Of a stretch of 64,000 nt of DNA, positions 1-9,993 are shown piece by piece. The position numbers were made by a program, and so were the translations under genes. The DNA comes from Bacteriovorax sp. (GTDB lineage: Bacteria > Bdellovibrionota > Bacteriovoracia > Bacteriovoracales > Bacteriovoracaceae). The stretch is taken from NCBI GenBank assembly GCA_014376445.1, contig JACMRM010000091.1:1-64000 (forward strand), read 5' to 3'. Every line of letters starts with the position of its first letter. Position 1 is the first letter of the stretch. The notes beneath the pieces were generated by a model. It searched no databases and was not told the origin of the DNA. It saw only the letters and a program-made list of their open reading frames with translations.

Positions 1-411
1 ATTGAAGAAAAACCGGTTGATCCGAAATCGAATTATGCAATTCCTGGACTCTATATTTTTGATTCCACTGCAGCGGCGCGAGCGAAAGCTTTGACTCCTT
101 CTCCAAGAGGGGAAACTGAGATTGTTGATTTGATTTTATCTTATAAAAAAGAAGACAAACTGGGAGTTGAGATTATTACCAGAGGAGTGGCATGGCTTGA
201 TACGGGGACTCCGCGTTCGCTTTTAGAAGCCTCTGCTTATATTGGGGCGATTGAAGAGAGACAGGGGTTGAAAGTGGCTTGTCTGGAAGAAGTCGCTTTT
301 AGAATGGGTTTTATTGATGCAGATGGATTAAAGAAATGTATCGAAGCATTGCCTAAATCATTTTATAGGTCCTATGTTGAAAGATTTTTAAAAGAAGTTG
401 TTGAAGAGTAA
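1..411 (+). CDS. rfbA: Glucose-1-phosphate thymidylyltransferase, C-terminal part (5' truncated by window)
   Basis: Frame +1 is open from base 1: IEEKPVDPKSNYAIPGLYIFD...RGETEIVDL...RGVAWLDTGTPRSLLEAS, typical RmlA C-terminal half. Confidence 0.93.
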   Translation: MEEKPVDPKSNYAIPGLYIFDSTAAARAKALTPSPRGETEIVDLILSYKKEDKLGVEIITRGVAWLDTGTPRSLLEASAYIGAIEERQGLKVACLEEVAFRMGFIDADGLKKCIEALPKSFYRSYVERFLKEVVEE

Positions 412-425
412 ATTAAAAATGTAAT

Positions 426-1628
426 ATGGAAAACATGAATCAATCATTAGAAAAAACTTTGTGCTTTATGATCTATGGCTCTTTGATGGTGCTTGCTATA
501 GGTCTGGTCACGTCACCAACAATATTAGCTTTATCGCACATACTGATGGCAGTTCCGATGATTTATTTCGCCGGGAAAGCTAACTATAAATCTTTTTCTA
601 AAAGTGCTTGGGCCTTATTGATAATGGCTATTATGATTATTCTTTCTGTTCTATGTAATCAGGATATCGCGGTTAAAGGTTATGCTCCATTAACTAAGAC
701 GAAATATTTCTTAATCGGATTTTTCTCACTGGCGCCTTATGCGTGGTATTTTCAAAATCATTATGATGTGAAAAAAATTTCGAGACTGTTTTATGTGTTT
801 TGTACGGCGACGACGTTTGCATCTTTAGTGGGTATTTTTTCGCGTTACTGGGGATTTAATCCGGTGACCTGGAGAGAGATTTCTACAGTAAGAAATGCAG
901 GATTGTTCGGGATGGTGATGAACTATGCACATAATCTTTCGTTCTTTTTAATTATCATTACAGGTATGGTTTTTTATAGAAACAAGATTAAGGAGTATAT
1001 AAATCTTAATTTTCTCTATGCTGTTTTTTTAATAAACCTGATCGGATTATATCTGACCTACACTCGTGGTGCATGGTTAGCATATCTGGTTGCAGTTCCG
1101 TTTTTCCTCTTCAAAAGTAACAAAAAAACTTTTGGAATTGTTATTGTCGCGGCCGCTATTCTCGGTGGAGTATTATTTAAGCTTGCGGGTAATAATGTTA
1201 TCAGACCCGACTCTGAAAAAGAGCGCATAAGTCAGTGGCAAGCTGCCTTCGCTGCATTTCAAGAACGTCCGGTGCTTGGATATGGTTATTTAAATTTCGA
1301 GCAGCATTCTCGTGATATCAAAGAGCATTATGATCTTCCTGAAAAGCAATTTGGCGGACATGCTCATAGCAATTTATTTGAAATGCTTGGAAGCACTGGT
1401 CTTTTAGGGTTTATTGCATTTTCAGGTTGGCTACTTTTCTGGTTAAAAGAAACAATTGATGATACTGGTACAATAGCCAACATAAGCTTTCCATTTATTT
1501 TGGTTTTCTTTGTTGGTGGATTGTCTCAGTCTACGATCAGTCTAGGAATAAATTTATTTTTTATAATGGCAGTTTATTCTTTAACTCAAATAAATTCTAA
1601 GGTTTCAAAATTCAACCAAAACTTATGA
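426..1628 (+). CDS. O-antigen ligase/polymerase-like multi-spanning membrane protein (WaaL/Wzy superfamily)
   Basis: Many hydrophobic segments; motif RPVLGYGYLNFEQHS...GGHAHSNLFEMLGSTGLLGFIAF typical of Wzy_C/O-antigen ligase proteins. Confidence 0.8.
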   Translation: MENMNQSLEKTLCFMIYGSLMVLAIGLVTSPTILALSHILMAVPMIYFAGKANYKSFSKSAWALLIMAIMIILSVLCNQDIAVKGYAPLTKTKYFLIGFFSLAPYAWYFQNHYDVKKISRLFYVFCTATTFASLVGIFSRYWGFNPVTWREISTVRNAGLFGMVMNYAHNLSFFLIIITGMVFYRNKIKEYINLNFLYAVFLINLIGLYLTYTRGAWLAYLVAVPFFLFKSNKKTFGIVIVAAAILGGVLFKLAGNNVIRPDSEKERISQWQAAFAAFQERPVLGYGYLNFEQHSRDIKEHYDLPEKQFGGHAHSNLFEMLGSTGLLGFIAFSGWLLFWLKETIDDTGTIANISFPFILVFFVGGLSQSTISLGINLFFIMAVYSLTQINSKVSKFNQNL

Positions 1629-1782
1629 ATCACCCATGCAGTGGCACCATGAGTCTACTTTTTGATCAATTCTCGATAGTTTGTATTCTGTTCAAAATAC
1701 TTTGAGTAGTAATGATAATCTCCTTTACGGTTACATGTGAAAATTAATAAAATGGCATTTCAAAAATTTTAAGTGAGTAAGA

Positions 1783-2868
1783 ATGAAAAAAGCGTTAATT
1801 ACAGGTATTACGGGACAAGACGGAGCCTATCTTGCTGAGCTTCTTCTAGAGAAGGGTTACGAAGTTCATGGGATTAAGAGAAGAAGCTCTCTTTTTAACA
1901 CTGATCGTATCGATCACCTCTATCAAGATCCTCATGAAAAGCATGTAAGATTTAAGCTTCATTATGGTGACTTAACCGATTCAACAAATATAATTCGAAT
2001 CATTCAAGAGGTGCAACCAGACGAAATTTATAATTTAGGTGCGATGTCACATGTTCAGGTAAGTTTTGATAGCCCTGAATACACGGCCAATGTCGATGGA
2101 CTTGGAACTTTGAGAATCCTGGAAGCTGTAAGAATTTTAGGATTAACTAAAAAGACAAAAATTTACCAAGCGTCTACAAGTGAGCTTTACGGTCTGGTTC
2201 AGGAAATTCCTCAAAGAGAATCAACTCCATTCTATCCAAGATCACCATACGCATGTGCAAAAATTTACGGATACTGGATTACTGTTAACTACCGTGAAGC
2301 CTATGACATGTTTGCGTGTAATGGAATTCTGTTCAACCATGAGTCTCCAATCAGAGGTGAAACTTTCGTTACAAGAAAAATTACAAGAGCAGCTGCCAGA
2401 ATTAAGTTAGGTCTTCAGGAAAGGTTGTATCTTGGTAATCTTGAAGCTAAGCGCGACTGGGGTCATGCTAAAGATTATGTTGAAGCAATGTGGTTAATGC
2501 TTCAGCAGGATAAACCGGAAGATTTTGTTATCGCGACAGGAGTTACAAACACTGTCAGAGATTTCTGTAGAATCGCCTTTTCTGAACTTGGAATAGAACT
2601 AGAATTTAAAGGAGTTGGAGTTGAAGAAGTAGCCGTTGATAAAGCGACAGGAAAAACTCTGATTTCTGTTGATGCAAAATACTTCCGTCCTACAGAAGTA
2701 GAACTTCTTATTGGAGATGCAACTAAATCTAAAACTAAATTAGGTTGGGTTCCAAAGTATGATTTAAATATGCTTGTTAAAGAGATGGTACAGTCTGATT
2801 ACGAGCTATTTAAGCGCGATGAATACCTTAAGAAGGGTGGACATAAAGTTTATCAAAAGAACGACTAG
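1783..2868 (+). CDS. gmd: GDP-mannose 4,6-dehydratase
   Basis: [55 protein letters not shown] and YACAK active-site motifs. Confidence 0.96.
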   Translation: MKKALITGITGQDGAYLAELLLEKGYEVHGIKRRSSLFNTDRIDHLYQDPHEKHVRFKLHYGDLTDSTNIIRIIQEVQPDEIYNLGAMSHVQVSFDSPEYTANVDGLGTLRILEAVRILGLTKKTKIYQASTSELYGLVQEIPQRESTPFYPRSPYACAKIYGYWITVNYREAYDMFACNGILFNHESPIRGETFVTRKITRAAARIKLGLQERLYLGNLEAKRDWGHAKDYVEAMWLMLQQDKPEDFVIATGVTNTVRDFCRIAFSELGIELEFKGVGVEEVAVDKATGKTLISVDAKYFRPTEVELLIGDATKSKTKLGWVPKYDLNMLVKEMVQSDYELFKRDEYLKKGGHKVYQKND

Positions 2869-2880
2869 GAAAGAATTAAT

Positions 2881-2922
2881 AAAAAAGGGAGGCAATGATC
2901 ACAATTGCCTCCCTTTTTTTTA
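2881..2922. terminator. Bidirectional rho-independent terminator between convergent gmd and fcl
   Basis: aaaaaaGGGAGGCAAT-gatcaca-ATTGCCTCCCtttttttt: perfect 10-bp GC-containing stem extended by A6/T8, usable from both strands. Confidence 0.9.
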
Positions 2923-3864
2923 TTGTTTAATTTTCTCAAGATAAGAATCAATTGCTCTTTTAAGGCCTTCTTCCAGGGGAATTTCAGGTTTCCAACCCAG
3001 AGCTTTAATTCTCGATACATCTAGAACTTTTCTCATATTCCCATCAGGTTGATTTGTGTTGAAGACAAGTTCACCTTTAAAGTCCATCAACTTTTTAATC
3101 ATAAACGCAAGTTCCTTAATTGAAATATCTTCTCCTGTGCCGACGTTAAGCAAGTCAGGAATTGCTCCCTCATATTCCATAATAAAAACACACGCTCGCG
3201 CCATGTCGTCTACGTACAGGAATTCTCTGCGTGGATTACCACTACCCCAGACTTCAAAGGTAGGTGAATTTTCATCAATGGCCTTTTTCATGCGGGCAAT
3301 TAATCCAGGGATCACGTGAGAATTCTCAGGATGGAAATTGTCATTTATTCCATAAAGGTTGGTCGGCATAATTGAGTAATAATTACATCCGTACTGTCTT
3401 CTGAAGCTCTCTGCCATTTTTAAGCCGGCAATTTTAGCAATAGCATAAGGCTCATTGGTTGGTTCCAGAGGAGCAGTGAGAAGTGATTCTTCTTTTAAGG
3501 GAAGTGGTGCTCCTAATGGATAAATGCAAGATGAACCCAGGAAAAGAAGTTTGTCGACTTTATTTTTAAAACAAGCTTCGAATACATTATTTTGAATCGC
3601 AAGATTTTCCCAGATGAAGTCGGCGCGATAAGTATTGTTGGCATGTATTCCGCCAACTCGAGCGGCTGCCAGAACTACATGTTGAGGTTTGCTTTTTTCA
3701 AAATAATCAAGCGTGGCCTGTTGGTTTAACAAATTTAATTCATCTCTCACAGGAGTCAGAAGGTTATTGTAGCCGGAGGTTTTTAACTGGCGTGTAATAG
3801 CAGATCCAACAAGTCCTCGTGCTCCAAGGATAAGAATTTTGTCTGATTTTTTCATTTTTTCCAT
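2920..3864 (-). CDS. fcl: GDP-L-fucose synthase
   Basis: ILGARGLVGSAITRQL...VGGIHANNTYRADFIWENLAIQNNVFEA...FLGSSCIYP...YAIAK. Confidence 0.95.
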   Translation of the reverse strand: MEKMKKSDKILILGARGLVGSAITRQLKTSGYNNLLTPVRDELNLLNQQATLDYFEKSKPQHVVLAAARVGGIHANNTYRADFIWENLAIQNNVFEACFKNKVDKLLFLGSSCIYPLGAPLPLKEESLLTAPLEPTNEPYAIAKIAGLKMAESFRRQYGCNYYSIMPTNLYGINDNFHPENSHVIPGLIARMKKAIDENSPTFEVWGSGNPRREFLYVDDMARACVFIMEYEGAIPDLLNVGTGEDISIKELAFMIKKLMDFKGELVFNTNQPDGNMRKVLDVSRIKALGWKPEIPLEEGLKRAIDSYLEKIKQ

Positions 3865-5030
3865 GTCTTTAGTTTAATTGCATAATCTTCTAAAATATTT
3901 TCAAGTATATTAATCACAGTCACTTCTCTAAGTTCTTCAAGTCTTCGTGAACCTTTTTTAATAAGTGATTGTCTTAATTCATCTGAAGCCAGAAGTCCTT
4001 TTAAGTGGTCAGCTAAATTTTGAGTATTTTTCAAATCGCAAAGGAGAGCAGCATCAGCAACCTGATCTCTTAGGCCATCGATGTCGGAGTAGACGACAGG
4101 GACGCCGATTGCGAAAGCTTCCAGTGGAGGAATGTTTGTCGGCCCAAAAAAGCTTGGCATAACCATCGCTAGTGAATTTTTATAGAGCGAGTAAATTTCT
4201 TCATTAGGAGCGAATCCAATGTATTTTATCAGTTCACTGACTCCTTTTGATTGTGCATAAGAAAGAATGTGATTTAAATTTCCTTTATTGGATCCGCTGA
4301 ATATTGCAGTCAGTCTGATACCTTCGTTTTTAAGCAGAGAAATTGCGTCGATAATGTACACATGATTTTTGTGCGACCAAAGCTGTGCAGGATAATAAAT
4401 ATATTCCTCGGGAATTGCATACTTCGCTTTTATGTCAACTTGTGTTCCAGCTTCACTGTTCACTGAAGGAGCAAACGGCGCGACGTAAACCCGTGCTTCG
4501 TCAACACCATACCTTCTTGTAACGTTTTGTTTCCCTAATGGTGAATCCACCAGAACTGCGACCGCCTTAGTAAGACTTTTTGTATAAAGATCCTGACGTC
4601 TTTCAAATTCGCGGTAGTGATTAACTTCTGGAAACTCAGGTGTATCACGATGAGATAAATCCCAGTTGGTAAAAATAAAATTGTGAGTCAGTAAATCCAG
4701 AGATAAAAATGAAGGTGACAGAAAATAGACCAGATCAATATCTGACTCATCAAGTTTTCTTTCAAACAATGTTTTAAACTTAAACTTTAAAGAAAAAGCA
4801 TAAAACCATTCCATACGGTTGATGGCCCTAAAAATTCTATCAAATATATTATTCGCTACATAGACCGCAGTGATTCCGAAAGATTCTAAAACCTTTTTGT
4901 TATCCTCTGAAAAAACAAATGCAACGACATTGTATTTATTATTTTTTTTAAGTTCGATTATTGTGGAGAGCTGTTGCTGGTATCCACCGCCACCTTGCAG
5001 GTCACCTTCCAGAACTAATGCAATATTCAT
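3852..5030 (-). CDS. Glycosyltransferase family 4 / group 1
   Basis: YIYYPAQLWSHKNH...IKYIGFAPNEEIYSLYKNSLAMVMPSFFGPTNIPPLEAFAIGVPVVYSD GT-B motif; overlaps fcl start by 13 nt. Confidence 0.88.
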   Translation of the reverse strand: MNIALVLEGDLQGGGGYQQQLSTIIELKKNNKYNVVAFVFSEDNKKVLESFGITAVYVANNIFDRIFRAINRMEWFYAFSLKFKFKTLFERKLDESDIDLVYFLSPSFLSLDLLTHNFIFTNWDLSHRDTPEFPEVNHYREFERRQDLYTKSLTKAVAVLVDSPLGKQNVTRRYGVDEARVYVAPFAPSVNSEAGTQVDIKAKYAIPEEYIYYPAQLWSHKNHVYIIDAISLLKNEGIRLTAIFSGSNKGNLNHILSYAQSKGVSELIKYIGFAPNEEIYSLYKNSLAMVMPSFFGPTNIPPLEAFAIGVPVVYSDIDGLRDQVADAALLCDLKNTQNLADHLKGLLASDELRQSLIKKGSRRLEELREVTVINILENILEDYAIKLKTWKK

Positions 5031-5719
5031 TATAGAGCTCCCTGACTAGTCTCAAATCGATTTCTGATTCTTTTGGCCGGCTGACCAGCAATGTATGAAT
5101 TCTCAGGAAATTGTCCCATCAAAACAGAGTTGCTAACCGTAAAAGAATTTTTATCGATATGAGTTCCTGGCATTAGAATTGAGTTTATTCCTAACCAGAC
5201 ATTGTAATTTAAAACAACGGGAGATATTAAAAAATGCGCCTGGTCGTAGGGCATAATCGAAGTGATTTTTGTTCTGTCATTCAGATCATAAGAAGTATTT
5301 GTAAGCGAGTAGATTTTACTATTAGCGCTTAAAACGCAGTTGTCTTCAATATGAACGCCACCAAATCCCATGATGATGCAAAATTGAGTAATATGAATAT
5401 TGTTACCAATAACAATTTCGCCTTCTGTGCCTTTGAAGGATACATTTTGCTTTCTATTGATGATACCCGTAAGAGTTTTACCTGTAGAAATAATACAAAA
5501 TTTATCAATGTGAACATTGTCGCCGAGGCTGATAAGTTCGGCCCCTTCTATTTGCACACCAACATCAATGATGACATTCGAACCACATTTTTTGAATTTA
5601 TTCCTGTAGTATAGAATTCTAAATCTGTTTCCCATGCTTCCAGGCATGTAAGTCACAAGACATTTTACAATGTCCCTGATAATTACAAATGGAGCTTTGA
5701 GAATTTTAAACAATATCAA
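5030..5719 (-). CDS. Hexapeptide-repeat acyltransferase (WbbJ/WcaB-like)
   Basis: Left-handed beta-helix repeats (ISLGDNVHIDKFCII..IVIGNNIHITQFCII..NVWLGINSILMPGTHIDKNS..IAGQPAKRI). Confidence 0.85.
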   Translation of the reverse strand: MILFKILKAPFVIIRDIVKCLVTYMPGSMGNRFRILYYRNKFKKCGSNVIIDVGVQIEGAELISLGDNVHIDKFCIISTGKTLTGIINRKQNVSFKGTEGEIVIGNNIHITQFCIIMGFGGVHIEDNCVLSANSKIYSLTNTSYDLNDRTKITSIMPYDQAHFLISPVVLNYNVWLGINSILMPGTHIDKNSFTVSNSVLMGQFPENSYIAGQPAKRIRNRFETSQGAL

Positions 5720-6825
5720 ACCAGAACCTCATGTAACACACGAGAGACTTCTTTTATCTGTTCAAGTGTAAGTGCAAGACCGCTTGGGATGTAAAAACCT
5801 TTTTCTGCTAGCGTTTCACTGTTAGGCATTTTGTCATTTAAAAATAGACCCATTTTATTAAACACAGGTTGCTTGTGCATAGGATAGAAAAACGGTCGTG
5901 TTCCGATTTTATGATTAGCAAGCTCTTTCATAACTTGTTCTGCATTCTTTGGATAGCTGTCTTTTAAAACCAGAGCAAAAACCCAATAGATATTTTCTGA
6001 AGATTCATTTTTGGGAATTGGCAGGTGAACATTCTTAAGGTCACCAAGAAGTTCTTGGTACATTTTTCCTATCCATCGTTTTTTTGCGACGAACTCTTCA
6101 ATTCTTTCAAGCTGAGCTACGCCAAGAGCTGCCTGAATGTTTGTCATTCTTAAGTTCCATCCCATCTCTTCGTGTACAAAGCGTCTTGGTGGAATGAAGC
6201 AAAGATTTCTCAGGTTTTCACAACGTTTAGCAAGAGCTTCATCATCTGTAAGAACCATTCCACCTTCACCAGTCGTAATGTGCTTGTTGGGGTAAAAACT
6301 GAAAATGCTGATATCGCCGAAGCTTCCGCACATTTTGCCTTTGTAAGTCTGGCCATGGACTTCTGCTGCATCTTCAATAATTTTCAGGTTATGTTTTTTT
6401 GCAAGAGCAATAACGGGATCCATATCTACCGGAAGACCGTAAATGTGAACTACCATAATAGCTTTTGTTCTAGGTGTGATTTTAGCTTCAATATCTTCAA
6501 CTTTCATGTTGAACGTATCAAGATCGCTGTCTACCAGTACAGGTTTAGCTCCGGCCTTAACTACGGCCTGCGCACAGGAAATAATTGTAAAGCTTGGCAT
6601 GATCACTTCATCGCCATCTTTTAAGTTAAGAGCGACAGCTGCTAATTCAAGAGCTGCGGTACCATTTGCAACAGCAATGGCATATTTTTTTCCAACATAA
6701 GAGGCCATGCCTTCTTCAAACTTTTTAATAAACGGACCTTCGGAACTTATCCATCCCGTATCGATGCATTCATTTAAATATTTTTTCTCATTTCCATTCA
6801 GTAACGGTTCATTCACAGCGATCAT
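5716..6825 (-). CDS. DegT/DnrJ/EryC1/StrS aminotransferase
   Basis: YAIAVANGTAALELAAVAL...IIEDAAEVHGQTYKGKMCGSFGDISIFSFYPNKHITTGEGGMV; PLP lysine in NKHITTGEGG. Confidence 0.93.
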   Translation of the reverse strand: MIAVNEPLLNGNEKKYLNECIDTGWISSEGPFIKKFEEGMASYVGKKYAIAVANGTAALELAAVALNLKDGDEVIMPSFTIISCAQAVVKAGAKPVLVDSDLDTFNMKVEDIEAKITPRTKAIMVVHIYGLPVDMDPVIALAKKHNLKIIEDAAEVHGQTYKGKMCGSFGDISIFSFYPNKHITTGEGGMVLTDDEALAKRCENLRNLCFIPPRRFVHEEMGWNLRMTNIQAALGVAQLERIEEFVAKKRWIGKMYQELLGDLKNVHLPIPKNESSENIYWVFALVLKDSYPKNAEQVMKELANHKIGTRPFFYPMHKQPVFNKMGLFLNDKMPNSETLAEKGFYIPSGLALTLEQIKEVSRVLHEVLV

Positions 6826-7250
6826 TATTTAATCTCCAGTTTTTCTTTTGCTACAGGTTGAAATCTTACCTTGTCCATTTCGCCTCCGAATGGCCCTTGT
6901 TTAACTTCGATAATTTCACTTTCTTCAATCATCTCAAATCCATGTCCTCCAAAGGCAAGCAGAATGACGTCGCCGGCTTCCAGAACGGTGCTCTCCAGGT
7001 AAGTTGTCTCGTCATAAAAATCAACGCGCACACGACCGCTCTTGATATAGAGAACTTCCTGAGTAAATTTTACTTCACGGACAACGGCGTTGTGCATGTG
7101 AGGTGGTATAACATAATCTTTCGGGCGTTTCATGTACGCAAGCTGCTGGGAAAAATCATCTGGAGTAAAAAATTCTATTCCATCTTTTTCATAATTTCGT
7201 CGGATGATTATTGAGAGCAACTGATTGTTATGCACTATTTGTTGAATCAT
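6825..7250 (-). CDS. Cupin-like sugar biosynthesis protein (possible sugar isomerase)
   Basis: [36 protein letters not shown]...[16 protein letters not shown] cupin beta-barrel motifs; coupled to the aminotransferase. Confidence 0.65.
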   Translation of the reverse strand: MIQQIVHNNQLLSIIIRRNYEKDGIEFFTPDDFSQQLAYMKRPKDYVIPPHMHNAVVREVKFTQEVLYIKSGRVRVDFYDETTYLESTVLEAGDVILLAFGGHGFEMIEESEIIEVKQGPFGGEMDKVRFQPVAKEKLEIK

Positions 7251-7834
7251 TTATTTTCCTTATCTGTTTCAAGGTTTTTTATTACTTTGGCAGGATTGCC
7301 TGCAACGATAGACATGGCGGGAACACTTTTTGTAACAACGCTACCGGCACCGATGATTGATCCTTTCCCGATATGAACGCCTTTTAAAATAACGGCGTTC
7401 ACACCTATCCACGCATCATCTTCAATTGTGACATCAGACATGTGTACATCATCCCAGGTTTTAATTCCCTTAAATGTATTGGTCAGATCACGACGTCTTT
7501 CATTGAGATCCAGTGAATGAGAATTATGATCTAAAATATTCACGCCCCATGCAATCTGAACATTGTTTCCGATTGTGATTTTTTTTGCACAGGAAATAGT
7601 GGCTCCACTGATAAAAGTATTTGAACCGACAAATATTTCAGAATTACTTTTTTCAAAAACCAGATTTGAATTCACAAGTGATTTATCAAGAATGGTAAGC
7701 TTGCAATCTACATTGTTCTTAAAATTTATTTTTCGGTAATCAATCATCGAATCCGATGAAGTATGAACGTTACGCATTTTCGTTATTTTAATTTTTTTTA
7801 AAAGATTAGATACCTTGTGTAGAAGACTCATCAT
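7247..7834 (-). CDS. Hexapeptide-repeat acetyltransferase
   Basis: [23 protein letters not shown]...[52 protein letters not shown]. Confidence 0.88.
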   Translation of the reverse strand: MMSLLHKVSNLLKKIKITKMRNVHTSSDSMIDYRKINFKNNVDCKLTILDKSLVNSNLVFEKSNSEIFVGSNTFISGATISCAKKITIGNNVQIAWGVNILDHNSHSLDLNERRRDLTNTFKGIKTWDDVHMSDVTIEDDAWIGVNAVILKGVHIGKGSIIGAGSVVTKSVPAMSIVAGNPAKVIKNLETDKENK

Positions 7835-8757
7835 GAGAGACTCCTTTTAAATTTAGCGAATACTCTTTCCCAAAGGGTAGGAGAAGAAAAATATTGTGTA
7901 GAAAGGAAATTATCGTTCTCCAGAGACACATACATATCCTTGGGGTGGACAATTTTATCAATGTTTCCGGCTTTTAGTTTTGACAAGGCAGATTCAGGAT
8001 CAATCGTATGGGTAGCTCCGGCCCCAAAGCCGATGTTAGAAATTTGATTGATGTTCGGAGTTATTGCAAAACCATTTTTCATCCATACAGTGAAGACCCA
8101 TTGAAAATCCCATGTATCAATTTGTTTGGCCTTCATCCTGTGAAAAATAGCTGTCCAATATTTGATAGTATTTTTATTGGACAATACATTTTTAATAAAG
8201 CTTTCATCGTTTACTTGCTTTAGTTCAGAATCATAGTGCTGCCACCTGTTTGCCCAACTGGCCCAGCCCCACACACCCGGATAAACTGAAAAATGATAAG
8301 TGTATTCTGATTTTAGATCTCCGCCACGAACGTTGGCTCCAGATATGTGCCATACACGCATGTCATCTTTGTAACGTTTTAAAAGATTTTCACAGTATCC
8401 AAAAAAACCTGGACTCGGAACGCAGTCATCTTCAAGAATAATTCCCATTTCTTCATTTTCAAAAAACCAGGTTACAGCTTCACTGACAGCTTTTTTACAG
8501 CCTAGGTTTTTTTCACGGAAAAGTGTTTTAACTTCACAGTCCCAGTCGATTTGTCCGAGAATATATTTTCGAACTTGTTGAACTTTTTGTTCTTCGTCAG
8601 TACGAGATTCTCTTGCTCCGTCTGCAGCAATGTAAAGCCTCGTAGGTCTGGCATTACGAATCGCTTCAAGCACTTTTGTTGATGTATCAAGACGGTTAAA
8701 TACTAAAAACAATACCGGAGTGTTTAGAGCTTGAGTTGTTGTTAAGACATCGGTCAT
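7831..8757 (-). CDS. Glycosyltransferase (GT2/GNT-I-like)
   Basis: [36 protein letters not shown]...[23 protein letters not shown]. Confidence 0.75.
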   Translation of the reverse strand: MTDVLTTTQALNTPVLFLVFNRLDTSTKVLEAIRNARPTRLYIAADGARESRTDEEQKVQQVRKYILGQIDWDCEVKTLFREKNLGCKKAVSEAVTWFFENEEMGIILEDDCVPSPGFFGYCENLLKRYKDDMRVWHISGANVRGGDLKSEYTYHFSVYPGVWGWASWANRWQHYDSELKQVNDESFIKNVLSNKNTIKYWTAIFHRMKAKQIDTWDFQWVFTVWMKNGFAITPNINQISNIGFGAGATHTIDPESALSKLKAGNIDKIVHPKDMYVSLENDNFLSTQYFSSPTLWERVFAKFKRSLS

Positions 8758-8867
8758 TTTATCTCTTTGAGCCCAATAGAGCTTAGTGTTTGATTTTAAT
8801 CCTTCATTTACTGTTTAAATCTATCAATGTTATAGTCACTTTTAAAGTTATTTTAGGTTGTCTTTTT

Positions 8868-9977
8868 ATGAATAGAAATTTGAAATTTTATTTCTTTTGC
8901 CACCCGCATGCTCCGGCAGATAAATCTAGTTATGAGCACGGCATTGTCGCAATCGCTGAAGGTTTGAGTGAGCTTGGCATTGAGACTTACAGTAATTTGG
9001 ATTACTGGGAGAAAACACCTGGATCAAATGATTTTTTAATAAAGAACCATAAAGAAATTAAGTATTCTGATTGTGATGTAGTAATTTTTAGCACTGAAAC
9101 TTACACATCAAGTACACCTGATATATTGCCTAAAGATCTTTTTCAGGATCAAAGAAAGTATAAATTAATTTTCATTGATTCTTCTGACGCTATTCCATCA
9201 GCTAAGGGGTACATAACACCAGGGTTTGATCAGAAAATTAGAAAAGTTGACTTCGTGCTCAAGTCTCATTTTTGTAAAAAATTCGAATATCCGTCTAATT
9301 TTATTCCATGGCAATTTGGATTAACCAATCGAATGATCTCATCTTTAAAGCCTTTACCTTTCAAAGATCGGAATGATGAAGTGCTTGTGAATTTTAGATG
9401 TAAGCATCAATTAAGAGATTTGGCAGAAAAAAAAGTAATGAAAACTGTTTATGAAAGCCTTGTGAAAAACTCAGAAACAGATTCATACGATGAGAAGCAT
9501 ATTGATACTCTTGAACATCACTATTGGACACTAACCGGTAGAAGGCATTATTCTAGTTATTACAAAAGACTGGGAAGAAGTAAGGCATGTGCTGCATTTG
9601 GTGGCTTTTTGCAAACGCCAAAGTCAAATAGCACAAATATTTGGTTTAAAGTTCTAAGAAGGATTGATGCGAAGTTTAATATATTTGACTATGATAGGAT
9701 ACTGCAGTTTGACTCTTGGAGATTTTGGGAGTCTTTAGCATCAGGGTGCTTAACAATTCATATAGATTTTGACAAATATGGTGTTGTTCTTCCCGTGATG
9801 CCTATTAATGGAATTCATTATCTGGGAGTAGATTTTTCCAATTTAGAGAAATCAAAAAAAGATTTGAAACAGGTGAAGAAATTTGAATCTATAGCTAATG
9901 CTGGAAGAGAATGGGTGCTAAACAATTACTCGCCAGTGAAAGTTGCTGAGCGCTTAATTAAGATATTGGATAGTTAA
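8868..9977 (+). CDS. Probable glycosyltransferase (start moved to ATG 8868)
   Basis: ORF 8790-9977; MNRNLKFYFFCHPHAPADKSSYEHGIVAIAEGLSELG, C-terminal DSWRFWESLASGCLTIHIDFDKYG... glycosyltransferase-like; internal ATG at 8868 fits the conserved N-terminus better. Confidence 0.55.
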   Translation: MNRNLKFYFFCHPHAPADKSSYEHGIVAIAEGLSELGIETYSNLDYWEKTPGSNDFLIKNHKEIKYSDCDVVIFSTETYTSSTPDILPKDLFQDQRKYKLIFIDSSDAIPSAKGYITPGFDQKIRKVDFVLKSHFCKKFEYPSNFIPWQFGLTNRMISSLKPLPFKDRNDEVLVNFRCKHQLRDLAEKKVMKTVYESLVKNSETDSYDEKHIDTLEHHYWTLTGRRHYSSYYKRLGRSKACAAFGGFLQTPKSNSTNIWFKVLRRIDAKFNIFDYDRILQFDSWRFWESLASGCLTIHIDFDKYGVVLPVMPINGIHYLGVDFSNLEKSKKDLKQVKKFESIANAGREWVLNNYSPVKVAERLIKILDS

Positions 9978-9993
9978 CACATATGGAGTTTTT

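Noticed and set aside
2180-2410. 76-aa ORF inside gmd
   Set aside because: Out-of-frame ORF within a convincingly coding gene; no family resemblance.
5351-5614. Antisense 87-aa ORF (and overlapping 5329-5517) in the acyltransferase gene
   Set aside because: Shadow ORFs of a conserved hexapeptide-repeat gene; low-complexity translations.
6172-6700. Antisense ORFs opposite the DegT aminotransferase
   Set aside because: Aminotransferase frame carries all family motifs; antisense translations look random.
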